Assembly: GCA_036961355.1 (NCBI GenBank) | Contig: JBALVL010000021.1 | Span: 1 to 64,000 of the forward strand | Origin: Motiliproteus sp036961355 | Lineage (GTDB): Bacteria; Pseudomonadota; Gammaproteobacteria; Pseudomonadales; Balneatricaceae | Direction: 5' to 3' | Length of the DNA stretch: 64,000 nucleotides | Shown: positions 54,971 to 63,484 of the stretch, in pieces | Numbering within the stretch: the stretch's first letter is position 1 | Layout of the letters: each line of letters opens with the position of its first letter | The notes under the pieces: generated by a model | The model's input: the letters and a program-made list of their open reading frames with translations, nothing else | What the model was told of the DNA's origin: nothing | Databases searched by the model: none | Program-made: the position numbers and the translations under genes

Positions 54971-55921
54971 ATGGATGCTCCGAGCTACCCACATGCCGAG
55001 CTGGTCAGCTGTTTTAACCGACTGACACAAGCGCTAAGCGAACTCGCCCGACAGCTTCACGCCTCCACACTGCCGCTATGGCTACCGCTCACCGACCAGG
55101 AACAAACCGACAATATTGATCCCCGCAACAAGGCGATCGAACTCTATTGTGACCTCTGGTATCGCGATGACGGCGACGGTCGTCGCACCCGTAGTTGTCA
55201 TGGATTAATTGCTGCCGACGATCAACTGCTAGCCGCTGCCGTTAGCGCCAACCAGGCCAAAACCGCATTCAGGCAAGCTATCGCTGATCTCAAGCGAGAT
55301 CTGGCAAACAGCGTCAACAACAAACAAGCCCCCACGGTGTTATCGGGCATATTGGCGCACATTAACGCCCCTACCAACAGCCTGCGCCAGTCACTGGGGC
55401 ACAAAGGACTGAGTCGTTTACACCTGAAACAATGTTACCGGTTGATCCCAACCACCGCACAACACCCGGTGCGCGTCGGTCTGAACTGGTACACCAGCGG
55501 TCGCAGCATCAAGCGCATCACGCCGAAGCAGGCGCAGCAGATGTTGGTCAAGATGGGACAAGACAAGCCCCACATCCAACTGCAGCTCGACCGCCTTAAC
55601 CAACTCAGCGCCGATACTCCGCTGGCACAGGTGCAACAACAAGCACCGTTGATGCGAGCCAACCTGAGCTACGACCTCAGTACCGCTTACCAGGCAAGCG
55701 ATAGCGATGACAGTATAAAAACCCAGAGAAAAACACTGCGACGACAAGCGATGAACCTGTCGCTCCCGCTGCTGTTTCGCTATGATTCGCGACTGCCGTT
55801 CCCCGACCACAACCAACCCAGCCTGACCCCGCAAGCCGAACGCCAGCGCCAGATACGCAGTGACTGCCGCATCCAGGCCGAACCTTTTCTACCCAGCCTG
55901 CGGCTTCACTTGTATTTTTAA
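54971..55921 (+). CDS. tus: Tus-like replication terminus binding protein
   Basis: A 316-residue basic protein resembling Tus of E. coli in size and in several regions: LSRLHLKQCYRLI with VRVGLNWYTSGRSIKRITPK aligns with the Tus segment TLNAYRTLTVL...LRFGWANKHIIKNLHR, and the C-terminal PFLPSLRLHLYF aligns with RLIIPRLHLYVAD. Tus binds Ter sites and stops replication forks from one side. The N-terminal half is less similar. It directly follows the PilZ gene (2-bp gap). I found no clear Ter core (GTTGTAAC in the E. coli context) near it. Family assignment is from memory of the Tus sequence, moderately firm. Confidence 0.72.
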   Translation: MDAPSYPHAELVSCFNRLTQALSELARQLHASTLPLWLPLTDQEQTDNIDPRNKAIELYCDLWYRDDGDGRRTRSCHGLIAADDQLLAAAVSANQAKTAFRQAIADLKRDLANSVNNKQAPTVLSGILAHINAPTNSLRQSLGHKGLSRLHLKQCYRLIPTTAQHPVRVGLNWYTSGRSIKRITPKQAQQMLVKMGQDKPHIQLQLDRLNQLSADTPLAQVQQQAPLMRANLSYDLSTAYQASDSDDSIKTQRKTLRRQAMNLSLPLLFRYDSRLPFPDHNQPSLTPQAERQRQIRSDCRIQAEPFLPSLRLHLYF

Positions 55922-56032
55922 CATTCAGAATAAAACATTTATTATCAAATATATAAGCGCACTTCTTAAAGCAAATTGTCACTCGTGAAACATCTGTAAT
56001 TTATCAATAACAAGCCAAGAACGAGCCACAAC

Positions 56033-56431
56033 ATGAACAAAAAAATCGATCAACAAGGCAAACCCGAACCTCGTAACAAGCTGGTTTATTATCCACTCTT
56101 AGGTCTGGGATTCTTTTTTCTGATTGGCTGGTTTTACCTGATGCGACAACTGGGTGTGATGGAGTGGATGGCCTCACTCGGACCCGAGACGTACAAGGGC
56201 AGTTTTAATATGTTGGCCATTATACTGTGGATGCTCCCAGCATTATTGCTATGGAAATATTATCTGCGCTGGCTCAATCAGCGTCATGAGATCGGTGGCC
56301 AATATGACCAGGAACGGCATGATGCGATGTACAACAGCGACAACAAACCGGCTAGCAACGAGCCTGACTCGGAGCAACCACCCGCCGATTCCGAACTCCC
56401 CACTAAACCCGATTCAAAGGAACCCCGATGA
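56033..56431 (+). CDS. Two-span membrane protein of unknown function
   Basis: A 132-residue protein with two membrane helices (about 21-40, LVYYPLLGLGFFFLIGWFYL; and about 63-80, FNMLAIILWMLPALLLWKYY) and a polar tail rich in Asn, Asp, Glu and Pro (from about 100). No family recognised. Its stop overlaps the next gene's start by 4 bases (ATGA), so it is coupled with the winged-helix protein. Confidence 0.75.
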   Translation: MNKKIDQQGKPEPRNKLVYYPLLGLGFFFLIGWFYLMRQLGVMEWMASLGPETYKGSFNMLAIILWMLPALLLWKYYLRWLNQRHEIGGQYDQERHDAMYNSDNKPASNEPDSEQPPADSELPTKPDSKEPR

Positions 56432-56736
56432 GTCAGTCAGCAATCGATAACCTCAACCCCACCTTTGTTCGTCGGTTGATCGTCGCTCGACTAATCGCCA
56501 GCCAGCCCCGGCCCAGTGTCCCAGAGCTTATTCGCCTGACCGGTTGGCCGCGACGCACCCTGCAAGACATCATCAAAGCCCTTCCCGGCTTAGGTCTTGA
56601 GATCGTTTTCGTCGAAGACGGTAAGCGCCATAACGACGGCTACTACCAGTTACGCCACTGGGGACCTTTCGACCCCAACTGGATTGAAAACAACGCCACA
56701 GCCCTGCTGCAACAGTTCGATATCACCGTGGATTGA
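56428..56736 (+). CDS. Winged helix-turn-helix protein
   Basis: A 102-residue protein with an HTH of the form SVPELIRLTGWPRRTLQDIIKAL followed by a beta-wing (LEIVFVEDGKRHNDGYYQL). Similar small winged-helix proteins exist in Pseudomonas and Oceanospirillales as unnamed regulators. It is coupled with the genes on both sides (ATGA before, TGATG after). DNA target unknown. Confidence 0.8.
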   Translation: MSQSAIDNLNPTFVRRLIVARLIASQPRPSVPELIRLTGWPRRTLQDIIKALPGLGLEIVFVEDGKRHNDGYYQLRHWGPFDPNWIENNATALLQQFDITVD

Positions 56737-56909
56737 TGACTACATCTCCTTTTAGGACCTCGCCTGCAGCGGTCTCTGGGCCCTCAAAACAACGAAACTG
56801 CCGCGACTGTCAGCAGTTTCGGCTCAGTGATCAGGGGCCACGCTGCCATTTCCGAGGCGGCCGCCCTGCCGGTGTCTGCACCGTCTTTAAACGACGACCA
56901 GCGCGGTAA
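56736..56909 (+). CDS. Small four-cysteine protein, 57 residues
   Basis: A short frame not covered by longer predictions: its ATG overlaps the stop of the winged-helix gene as TGATG, typical of translational coupling. The product has four Cys in the pattern CRDCQQF, then C37 and C48 (CxxC-x11-C-x10-C), with a basic tail (KRRPAR), suggesting a small zinc-ribbon. Residues 1-20 are low-complexity Ser/Thr/Pro. No family identified. The overlap and Cys spacing argue that it is real. Confidence 0.6.
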   Translation: MTTSPFRTSPAAVSGPSKQRNCRDCQQFRLSDQGPRCHFRGGRPAGVCTVFKRRPAR

Positions 56910-57080
56910 CTGCGTACCCTGAGTTACTGACTCTCAGCACTTAGCCCAGCACTAGCCCCACACCTTATGAACCCCTAATGCTCGATATAACTCTCCCAAT
57001 ACCCTTGCTGAACGCCCTGCTTAGGTCGGTCATCGTAATTACCGCTACACTGACGGAAACCCCTACCATCCAAGTACCCG

Positions 57081-58625
57081 ATGGACACTCGCCACGCTGA
57101 ACGATCCGATCCAAAAAACGCGCTCTATCTAGTACTGGATCAGGGAGGCGACGGTAGCCGCGCAACGGTCTACGATAGACATGGCCAACTAATCAGCCTT
57201 ACCCGGCAATCAGTCAGCACCCAGCGACCCCGCCCACATTATGTCGAGCAAGATCCTTCCGAGCTTGTCAAAAGCCTGCGTACCTGCATTAATCGAGTAA
57301 TCAAAACGCTTTCATACCAACAACTGCAGCGATTGTGCTGCTGGGGGCTGGTCTGTCAACGCAGCAGCCTGATCGGCTGGGATCGCAGTAACGGTCAGCC
57401 TTTAACACCGGTGATCAGCTGGCAAGACACCCGCGCTGAGTGGCCGGACCGATGGCATCGCTCACAGTTAGAAACGATTCGCCAACGCAGTGGTCTCTAC
57501 CCTTCGCTTCATCACGGTGCCACCAAGATGCGCTGGTGTGTCGATCATATTGAGACTGTTGCTCAGGCGGTCGCGGATCAACGCCTGGTTCTGACACCTC
57601 TTGCCAGTTATTTGGCCATCGCACTGACATCAAGCGCCGCTGGTGATCACCCCCTTCCATCCTTACCATCCCGACAGGCCCTACAATTCAACAATCTTTA
57701 CATCGATGAAAGCTCAGCCCAACGCACCTTGCTGTGGAATAGCCAACAACGGCAATGGGATGACGAGTTACGGGACATATTTGGCATTGATCAACAATGG
57801 TTGCCACCTCTTCAGCCCTGCCTAGCGGACTGGGGAACGCTACATATCAAGCCGCAACTGTCTCTGCCGGGGCGTTTTGTCGGTGGTGATCAGGGATGCG
57901 CCCATCTTGGCAGCGGCGCATCACAACCCGGCACTGTTAAAGTGAATCTGGGCACCGGTGGTTTCATTTCGCTAGCCACCCAGCACTCGACTCAACCTCC
58001 TGAGGGGCTGTTGCTAAGTTTGGTTAGCAGCGATCATTCACGGCAGCAGTGGATGTTGGAAGGCACTATCAACGGCGTAGGTTCCGCGCTGGCATGGTTA
58101 CGACAATTCGAGACCACCCTTAACCAACACTGCACCAGCACAACCCACCACCAGCAAACATCGCTGCACCAAGCCCCCGGGATGTTCATCAACAGCGTGT
58201 CGGGACTCGGATCTCCGTTTTGGCGCAACGATATTGAACCGTATTTCATCGGCAGTCACAGCGCCGAACAACGCTACAGCGCAGTTATAGAAAGTATTCT
58301 GTTCTTGATACAGATCCATATCGAACGCTTAGAGCAGGCGGGTTATCCAATCCAGCAACTTGAGCTATCGGGAGGGGTTTCGCAGACACCAGGACTGGCA
58401 CAACATCTAGCCACCTTGACCGGAAAAGCGGTGCAGCAACAGCTGCACTCAGAAATGACTGCGTCCGGGTTGGCATATCTACTGGCGGGTCAACCGTCGC
58501 AATGGCCAACTACTGATATCAGCCACTACCAGCCGGCAAGCAACCCACTATTACAGCAGCGCTATATTGACTGGTGCCAACTGCTCCAGCAGCAACTTGG
58601 CGCAGGCCAATCAGCGACAGGTTAG
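57081..58625 (+). CDS. FGGY-family carbohydrate kinase, GlpK-like but altered pocket
   Basis: A 514-residue two-domain kinase of the FGGY family, nearest in layout to glycerol kinase: LVLDQGGDGSRATVYD at the N-terminus (phosphate loop), VCQRSSLIGWDRSNGQPL, VISWQDTRAEW, the catalytic-base region FVGGDQGCAHLGSG and VKVNLGTGGFISL (adenine-side loop). Of the GlpK glycerol contacts, Arg is kept but Glu84 is Ser (QRSS for QRET) and Tyr135 is replaced (YPSLHHG for DPYFSG), so glycerol is doubtful as the substrate. It ends overlapping the convergent GlpD-like gene by 4 bases. Confidence 0.87.
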   Translation: MDTRHAERSDPKNALYLVLDQGGDGSRATVYDRHGQLISLTRQSVSTQRPRPHYVEQDPSELVKSLRTCINRVIKTLSYQQLQRLCCWGLVCQRSSLIGWDRSNGQPLTPVISWQDTRAEWPDRWHRSQLETIRQRSGLYPSLHHGATKMRWCVDHIETVAQAVADQRLVLTPLASYLAIALTSSAAGDHPLPSLPSRQALQFNNLYIDESSAQRTLLWNSQQRQWDDELRDIFGIDQQWLPPLQPCLADWGTLHIKPQLSLPGRFVGGDQGCAHLGSGASQPGTVKVNLGTGGFISLATQHSTQPPEGLLLSLVSSDHSRQQWMLEGTINGVGSALAWLRQFETTLNQHCTSTTHHQQTSLHQAPGMFINSVSGLGSPFWRNDIEPYFIGSHSAEQRYSAVIESILFLIQIHIERLEQAGYPIQQLELSGGVSQTPGLAQHLATLTGKAVQQQLHSEMTASGLAYLLAGQPSQWPTTDISHYQPASNPLLQQRYIDWCQLLQQQLGAGQSATG

Positions 58626-59854
58626 TGCGGAACCAACTTTAAGGTCGCGGTATCGGCCAACGGTTGCCGCAGGCCAAGGTAGGGCTGCAGCTCTTCAATC
58701 ACCCGCTGAGCCGTGATCCGGTAGGTGGTTAGCTTTCCGCCGTAGACCGAGACCAGACCACGCCCTTCCGACCAGTAGTTCTGTAGTCGGGTATCACGGG
58801 CGCGGTGGAACACGCCACCATCGCCATGGGGCAACACCCGCAAACCGGCAAACTTCGCTTTGATCTGCACCTGCAGATCGGGGAAATAGCGCCGTACGTT
58901 TTCACGCAGGTAATCGACCTCCTCCACGCTGGGCTGACAAAGAGCCGGATCACCCTTGAACGCAACCTCGGTAGTTCCCACCAGTGTGTCTTGACCCCAG
59001 GGCATCACAAAGATGCCACGCTGATCCGTCGCTTCCAGATAGTAAACCGCGCTGCCCAAAGAACCTTCAATAACAATATGCGACCCCTGAACCAGCTCGC
59101 TTTGCAGCGGTTCAGGTGCACCAAAGATACGTTGATGCAACTGTGTCACCCAGGGACCGCATGCATTGACGATCGCTGTCGCCTCAATTCTGTGCCGCTT
59201 GATACCATGGTTCAGATCGACCCGCCAACCATACTCACAGGGTTGCGCGTGCGAAAGCTCCCACCCCTTACTGACATCAGCACCCAACTGCCGGGCAGAA
59301 TATGCCACCGCCCGGGTTAGCAGACGATCGTCGGTTTGAGCATCCCAGTAGCGGTACACCGCTTCCAACTCATCTCGCTCGAACCCCTCGCCCAGTAGAT
59401 TCGACAACTCAGGATCGTCACCGTCAAAACGATCAAAATCACAACTAATCGCGGCGTGATCTAATTCTCGTCCCAGCCAGCGATAAATCTGCAAGCCGCT
59501 GTATAACGCCACATCGCCACGATGGTTTTGTAACGGCCCGGAACGGTATACCGGCAGCAAGAACGGCACCGCCTTGACCAAATCAGGAGCGATCTCAAGC
59601 AACAACTGGCGCTCTTTTAATGCTTTGCGGATTAACGAGAACTGACCTGATTCGAGGTAACGTAACCCCCCGTGAATTAACTTGCTGGAACGGCTTGAGG
59701 TACCGCTGCCCCAGTCGTTACGTTCGATCAGCAACACACGATAACCCGCCGCGGCTGCTGCCTGGGCAATGCCGCACCCCTGAATACCGCCACCCACCAC
59801 CAATACGTCATAACCCACGTTCGCTTCAAGTTGTTGGTTTTCGAGAGGAGGCAT
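58622..59854 (-). CDS. GlpD-like FAD-dependent glycerol-3-phosphate dehydrogenase, short form
   Basis: A 410-residue FAD enzyme: YDVLVVGGGIQGCGIAQAAA (FAD fold), SSRSSKLIHGGLRYLE (the GlpD signature), IVNACGPWVTQL and SVYGGKLTTYR near the end. E. coli GlpD (501 residues) has an extra C-terminal helical domain of about 100 residues that is absent here. ATG 59854 is chosen over an upstream start because it overlaps the previous gene's stop as TGATG and has GAGG before it. Likely oxidises glycerol-3-phosphate to DHAP with quinone; a different glycerophosphate-like substrate is possible. Confidence 0.88.
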   Translation of the reverse strand: MPPLENQQLEANVGYDVLVVGGGIQGCGIAQAAAAAGYRVLLIERNDWGSGTSSRSSKLIHGGLRYLESGQFSLIRKALKERQLLLEIAPDLVKAVPFLLPVYRSGPLQNHRGDVALYSGLQIYRWLGRELDHAAISCDFDRFDGDDPELSNLLGEGFERDELEAVYRYWDAQTDDRLLTRAVAYSARQLGADVSKGWELSHAQPCEYGWRVDLNHGIKRHRIEATAIVNACGPWVTQLHQRIFGAPEPLQSELVQGSHIVIEGSLGSAVYYLEATDQRGIFVMPWGQDTLVGTTEVAFKGDPALCQPSVEEVDYLRENVRRYFPDLQVQIKAKFAGLRVLPHGDGGVFHRARDTRLQNYWSEGRGLVSVYGGKLTTYRITAQRVIEELQPYLGLRQPLADTATLKLVPH

Positions 59855-60636
59855 CAGATCGACCTCGCGGTGGTAAGTGCTTCGACCAATGGCTGCCGAC
59901 TTTGTCGTGCTGTCAGCATCCCACCGATATCGTCGGTCTCTATCCAGCAAAAACCGCGTTCTGCCCAACGGTATACCGCATCAAGCCCCGTGATTTTGTA
60001 AATAACAACGGGCGGCAGGTCTTCTGGGAAGAGGGCATTATCTGGAATTCTGCGGTGATTGATAAACAACCAGTCCGGCTGCAGTCGCCTAACCGAAAGA
60101 TGGCGCAACTGATACCATCGCGTCAGGACAGGTGCCAGACGATCCCAACCTTGCTCGCGAGCCATCTGAAGCAATTTGATAGAGAAGCTGATCAATACTA
60201 ATTGCCGGCGCACTGACGAGCACCGGTCTATCTCTTCAATCACCCGCGCTACTGCTTGTTGGGGCGACAACACTTGAGTCATGCTGCGCTTGAGTTCTAA
60301 AAAGAGCGTCACCTGCGGTTCGGTTTCTAACCATTGCAGCAATCGATCCAGTCTTAACAACGGCTGATCACTGAAACGCGAGCCAAACTGTTCCGGAGCC
60401 CAGGCATAGAGTCGATCCAACTCGGTGCTACTCAAACAGTTTATCCGGCCATCGACACCGCACAGACGGTTCAGATCGCGGTCGTGAAAGACATAAGGGA
60501 TACCGTCTGCACTGAGCTGGACATCGGCTTCAAGGTAGCAAGCACCGGCTGCCACCGCCTGGATAAAACCCAACAGCGTGTTTTCCGGATAACAATCGGG
60601 ATAACCGCGATGACCGATCAATTCAAACGGGCTCAT
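59854..60636 (-). CDS. Glycerophosphodiester phosphodiesterase
   Basis: A 260-residue GDPD of the TIM-barrel type: IGHRGYPDCYPENTLLGF (catalytic His and metal Glu), YLEADVQLSADGIPYVFHD (metal site EADVQ and second His), LFLELKRS. It releases glycerol-3-phosphate from glycerophosphodiesters. Start 60636 follows AAGAGA; a longer form from 60762 would begin only 13 bp after tmcA but adds 42 residues without a domain. In Pseudomonas a GDPD gene is also found beside the PilZ/lol set. It supplies G3P for the GlpD-like protein it overlaps. Confidence 0.9.
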   Translation of the reverse strand: MSPFELIGHRGYPDCYPENTLLGFIQAVAAGACYLEADVQLSADGIPYVFHDRDLNRLCGVDGRINCLSSTELDRLYAWAPEQFGSRFSDQPLLRLDRLLQWLETEPQVTLFLELKRSMTQVLSPQQAVARVIEEIDRCSSVRRQLVLISFSIKLLQMAREQGWDRLAPVLTRWYQLRHLSVRRLQPDWLFINHRRIPDNALFPEDLPPVVIYKITGLDAVYRWAERGFCWIETDDIGGMLTARQSRQPLVEALTTARSI

Positions 60637-60775
60637 CTGCATCTCTTTCAGGGTACAGTCTGCAGAGTGTAGCCAGAGCCCGACAAGTTTGCCGTTAAGA
60701 TACTGAATTAGAGCCAATAATAAGCGAAGGCGTAAGACACCAGCGAAACAGGGAGATGGCATAAACCAGCGGTCA

Positions 60776-63328
60776 TTACAGAGCGTCTAACAACCCCAGA
60801 TCGACCAACTCTGCACAGCCATCAAACTGCTCACTTAGCTGCTGGCGCAACCACTGTTCAGCCTGGCGCGGCCCACTCAACCCCATACTAGGGAGCAGAT
60901 CCGACCAAGGATGTGATTGCAGAAAACGCCGAACCAGCAGCGTTTGTAATGTTACCGGTAGACTGTTTGTAACAAGCTCATTGATGACAGGATCATCCCC
61001 AACAGGCGCAGAGCGAGTTTGTACGTTTTGAGATGGTCTGTTCGAAAGCCGCCACAAAATCCAGCGACAAAGCGCCGCTTCGACCTGCTGGAGTTGCCTT
61101 TGACCGAACGCGAAACTGTACAGATCCAACCAATCCTGCTGACTGACTTGCGCTCCAAGCGGCACTTGTCGTAACAACGCCGTGATCAATTCGGGTTCGA
61201 GCTCTCGGTTGCCACTTTGTAGCTGTTGCGGCAGATCATCGGCAAAGCGCCGGGTTATCAGCTCGACCAATACCTGTCCGGCTTCACTGCAGCCAAGACC
61301 ATACACCAACGACACACAGCCACTACTGGCATCTGCCTTAATGCCCAATCGCAACGGTTGCAGCCGCTGTCCCGACCAAAATGGCAGCAGATCAGCGGTG
61401 GCGCCAAAACTGGTCGCCACGATATCGACCGCCGAATCGCGCTGGGCCTGATCTATCAGTCGCTGGATAAGCTCGGCACCAAAACCTTGCCGGCGTAACG
61501 GCTCGGGTACGGCAACCCGTACAATACGCCAATAGTTAAGCCTTGCCGCCTGACGCCACCCTGCCTGCGCTGTTAGCACTTGAGGCAGAAGGTGGCCGCG
61601 CGGACGGCGCTGTCCTAACCACACAGAACGGGCCATCTCGGCATCAAAACCGCCTTCGTGCGCCACCCATAACACCCCAACCAAAGACTCTTGTTGCTGC
61701 TCTTGTTGTTGCATAGATTGATGCACGGGCTGCTGCACTCGTTGATGTAACAGCCAGACTCGCATCGCAGGGTTGTCGAGCAGATCACGCAGATCGCTGG
61801 GTTTGGTGCGGTAATGCGCCTGTACCAGCAACGCAAACAGTTGCTTTAGCTGACGCGGGTTATCGATCAGTTGTTGCGGTGACCAGCAGCGAAAGTGCAA
61901 AGCAGACCGGTCGATGGCAATGGTAGATTTTGCTGCCTGTCGCTGTGTTTTTTTCCCGATATCAGAATCAGATGCTACGCCTGGCTCAGCACCCAGCCGT
62001 TCACCATCGGGTAATTCTGAATCCAGCAATTGAGCATCGAACAGTTCAGCATCGAGTAACAGGGCATCAAACACCCAACGCTCTAGCGGGTCACCGGCAC
62101 GCCAGCGAATCGGGCTTCGTAGCTCACACTGAGACCAATTCGGAGTTAGACGTTCCAGTGTCTGGCGAAAACGAAGTTGGAAACCACGTCCGCTCCCCTC
62201 ATAACCATGGGTCGTGGTCGCAAACGCGATGCGGGAGTGATGACGCAGCAGCCGTTCGAGCATCGGTGCCGGTATCGCTGCTGCTTCATCAACCAGCAGC
62301 AAACCACAGTTCCGCGAACGATCGGTATTTGTACTGGTAGCGGGAACCGTTTCATCGCTGGTCGATGGGCATTGCTGTAGCAGCAGGTCCAGCGCAACAA
62401 ACTCCAATAGGCTTTCACCCAGCTCGACCCGGTTGCCCCGGCGTTGGCTCTGTGGCAACAGCACTGCAAGTCGCTCAAACAACGGTTCAACCGCAGAAAT
62501 GGAAGGTGCGGTTACCCGAATCAGTATCCGTCGTTGCTGCATCAATCGCGCCGCGGCAATCCCCAACGCAGCACTCTTACCCCGTCCCCGATCAGCACTG
62601 ATCACCAGCGGCCGCCGCCGATGCCCCTCAACCACTCGCAGTAACTTGGCCACCGCCAGAGCCTGATCCTCAGTCAGACAATCAGGATCGCTAAGGGGCA
62701 TTACCGAAGGTGTGCTTACAATAGGAGCACTGACAGGAGCGCGACTTGGTAGGTGTGCTTCAGGCTCAACGGGCGCGGTTGACGACCCTCGATCAAGAGT
62801 GAATTCACTATCATTCTGGCCGTATGACTCGGTTACCCGTAGTGTATTTTCGGCCCGACTGAGCTGTTGTCCGAACCAACGCTCAAACACACTCTGCGTC
62901 CCTTTCGGTGTGGGTGCCAGCAGTAGAACAAACAAACCACCGCCCGCCAGGGTGCCACTTGAAGCACCTAGCGCATCGGGATCGATACCCTCAGTGCCAT
63001 CGAAGACTACCCAGCCAAACTGCAGCCCCAAGATCTGACGGCACTGCTTCGCTGCGACCAAATGGCTCGGTATGACATTAGCGTTGGCAGCAACAGAGTT
63101 GACAACATCTGAAGTTGAATCAGTAGACTGGCACGCTCCACCTTCAGAATTGACCCATAAACCCGGCTGCTCTGTTAGTGCTGCGGGTAAACACTGTAAT
63201 GCCGAATTAATCCAATCAGGGCTGCCGGTCAGCACCAGCAACCTTCGATGATAATTAACGATCGCTTGCTGATGAAGCGTCATCAGGTGCAGGGATAAAC
63301 TATCGTGGGATGAAGCAACAAACGGCAC
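60776..63328 (-). CDS. tmcA: tRNA(Met) cytidine acetyltransferase
   Basis: An 850-residue enzyme that acetylates C34 of elongator tRNA-Met using acetyl-CoA and ATP. Order: N-terminal DUF1726 (LLVLTGSPDWI), helicase domain with Walker A SADRGRGKSAALGI and LLVDEAAAIPAPML (Walker B), GNAT domain about 560-700 (WRIVRVAVPEPLRRQGFGAELIQRL), tRNA-binding C-terminus. Start is GTG at 63328 with GGAG 6 bases before it. The linker at about 190-215 and the Gln-rich segment at about 540 are longer than in E. coli. It leads the tmcA-GDPD-GlpD group. Confidence 0.95.
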   Translation of the reverse strand: MPFVASSHDSLSLHLMTLHQQAIVNYHRRLLVLTGSPDWINSALQCLPAALTEQPGLWVNSEGGACQSTDSTSDVVNSVAANANVIPSHLVAAKQCRQILGLQFGWVVFDGTEGIDPDALGASSGTLAGGGLFVLLLAPTPKGTQSVFERWFGQQLSRAENTLRVTESYGQNDSEFTLDRGSSTAPVEPEAHLPSRAPVSAPIVSTPSVMPLSDPDCLTEDQALAVAKLLRVVEGHRRRPLVISADRGRGKSAALGIAAARLMQQRRILIRVTAPSISAVEPLFERLAVLLPQSQRRGNRVELGESLLEFVALDLLLQQCPSTSDETVPATSTNTDRSRNCGLLLVDEAAAIPAPMLERLLRHHSRIAFATTTHGYEGSGRGFQLRFRQTLERLTPNWSQCELRSPIRWRAGDPLERWVFDALLLDAELFDAQLLDSELPDGERLGAEPGVASDSDIGKKTQRQAAKSTIAIDRSALHFRCWSPQQLIDNPRQLKQLFALLVQAHYRTKPSDLRDLLDNPAMRVWLLHQRVQQPVHQSMQQQEQQQESLVGVLWVAHEGGFDAEMARSVWLGQRRPRGHLLPQVLTAQAGWRQAARLNYWRIVRVAVPEPLRRQGFGAELIQRLIDQAQRDSAVDIVATSFGATADLLPFWSGQRLQPLRLGIKADASSGCVSLVYGLGCSEAGQVLVELITRRFADDLPQQLQSGNRELEPELITALLRQVPLGAQVSQQDWLDLYSFAFGQRQLQQVEAALCRWILWRLSNRPSQNVQTRSAPVGDDPVINELVTNSLPVTLQTLLVRRFLQSHPWSDLLPSMGLSGPRQAEQWLRQQLSEQFDGCAELVDLGLLDAL

Positions 63329-63354
63329 ACAATTCTCCGTATACGAATCTAGAC

Positions 63355-63383
63355 AAAAAAGCAGGCGTTATCTTAGCCTGCTT
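63355..63383 (-). terminator. Rho-independent terminator after the SIMPL gene
   Basis: AGCAGGC (63360-63366) pairs with GCCTGCT (63376-63382), followed on the minus strand by six T. Placed between the SIMPL gene and tmcA. Confidence 0.82.
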
Positions 63384-63484
63384 CAGCCACAGCAGGGAGG
63401 TTTATGCCGCAGACATTTGTCACGATAACCGATTACTTCAATAGCAAACTGCAATCGGTCACTGTATTTCATTACCGTAATCGA

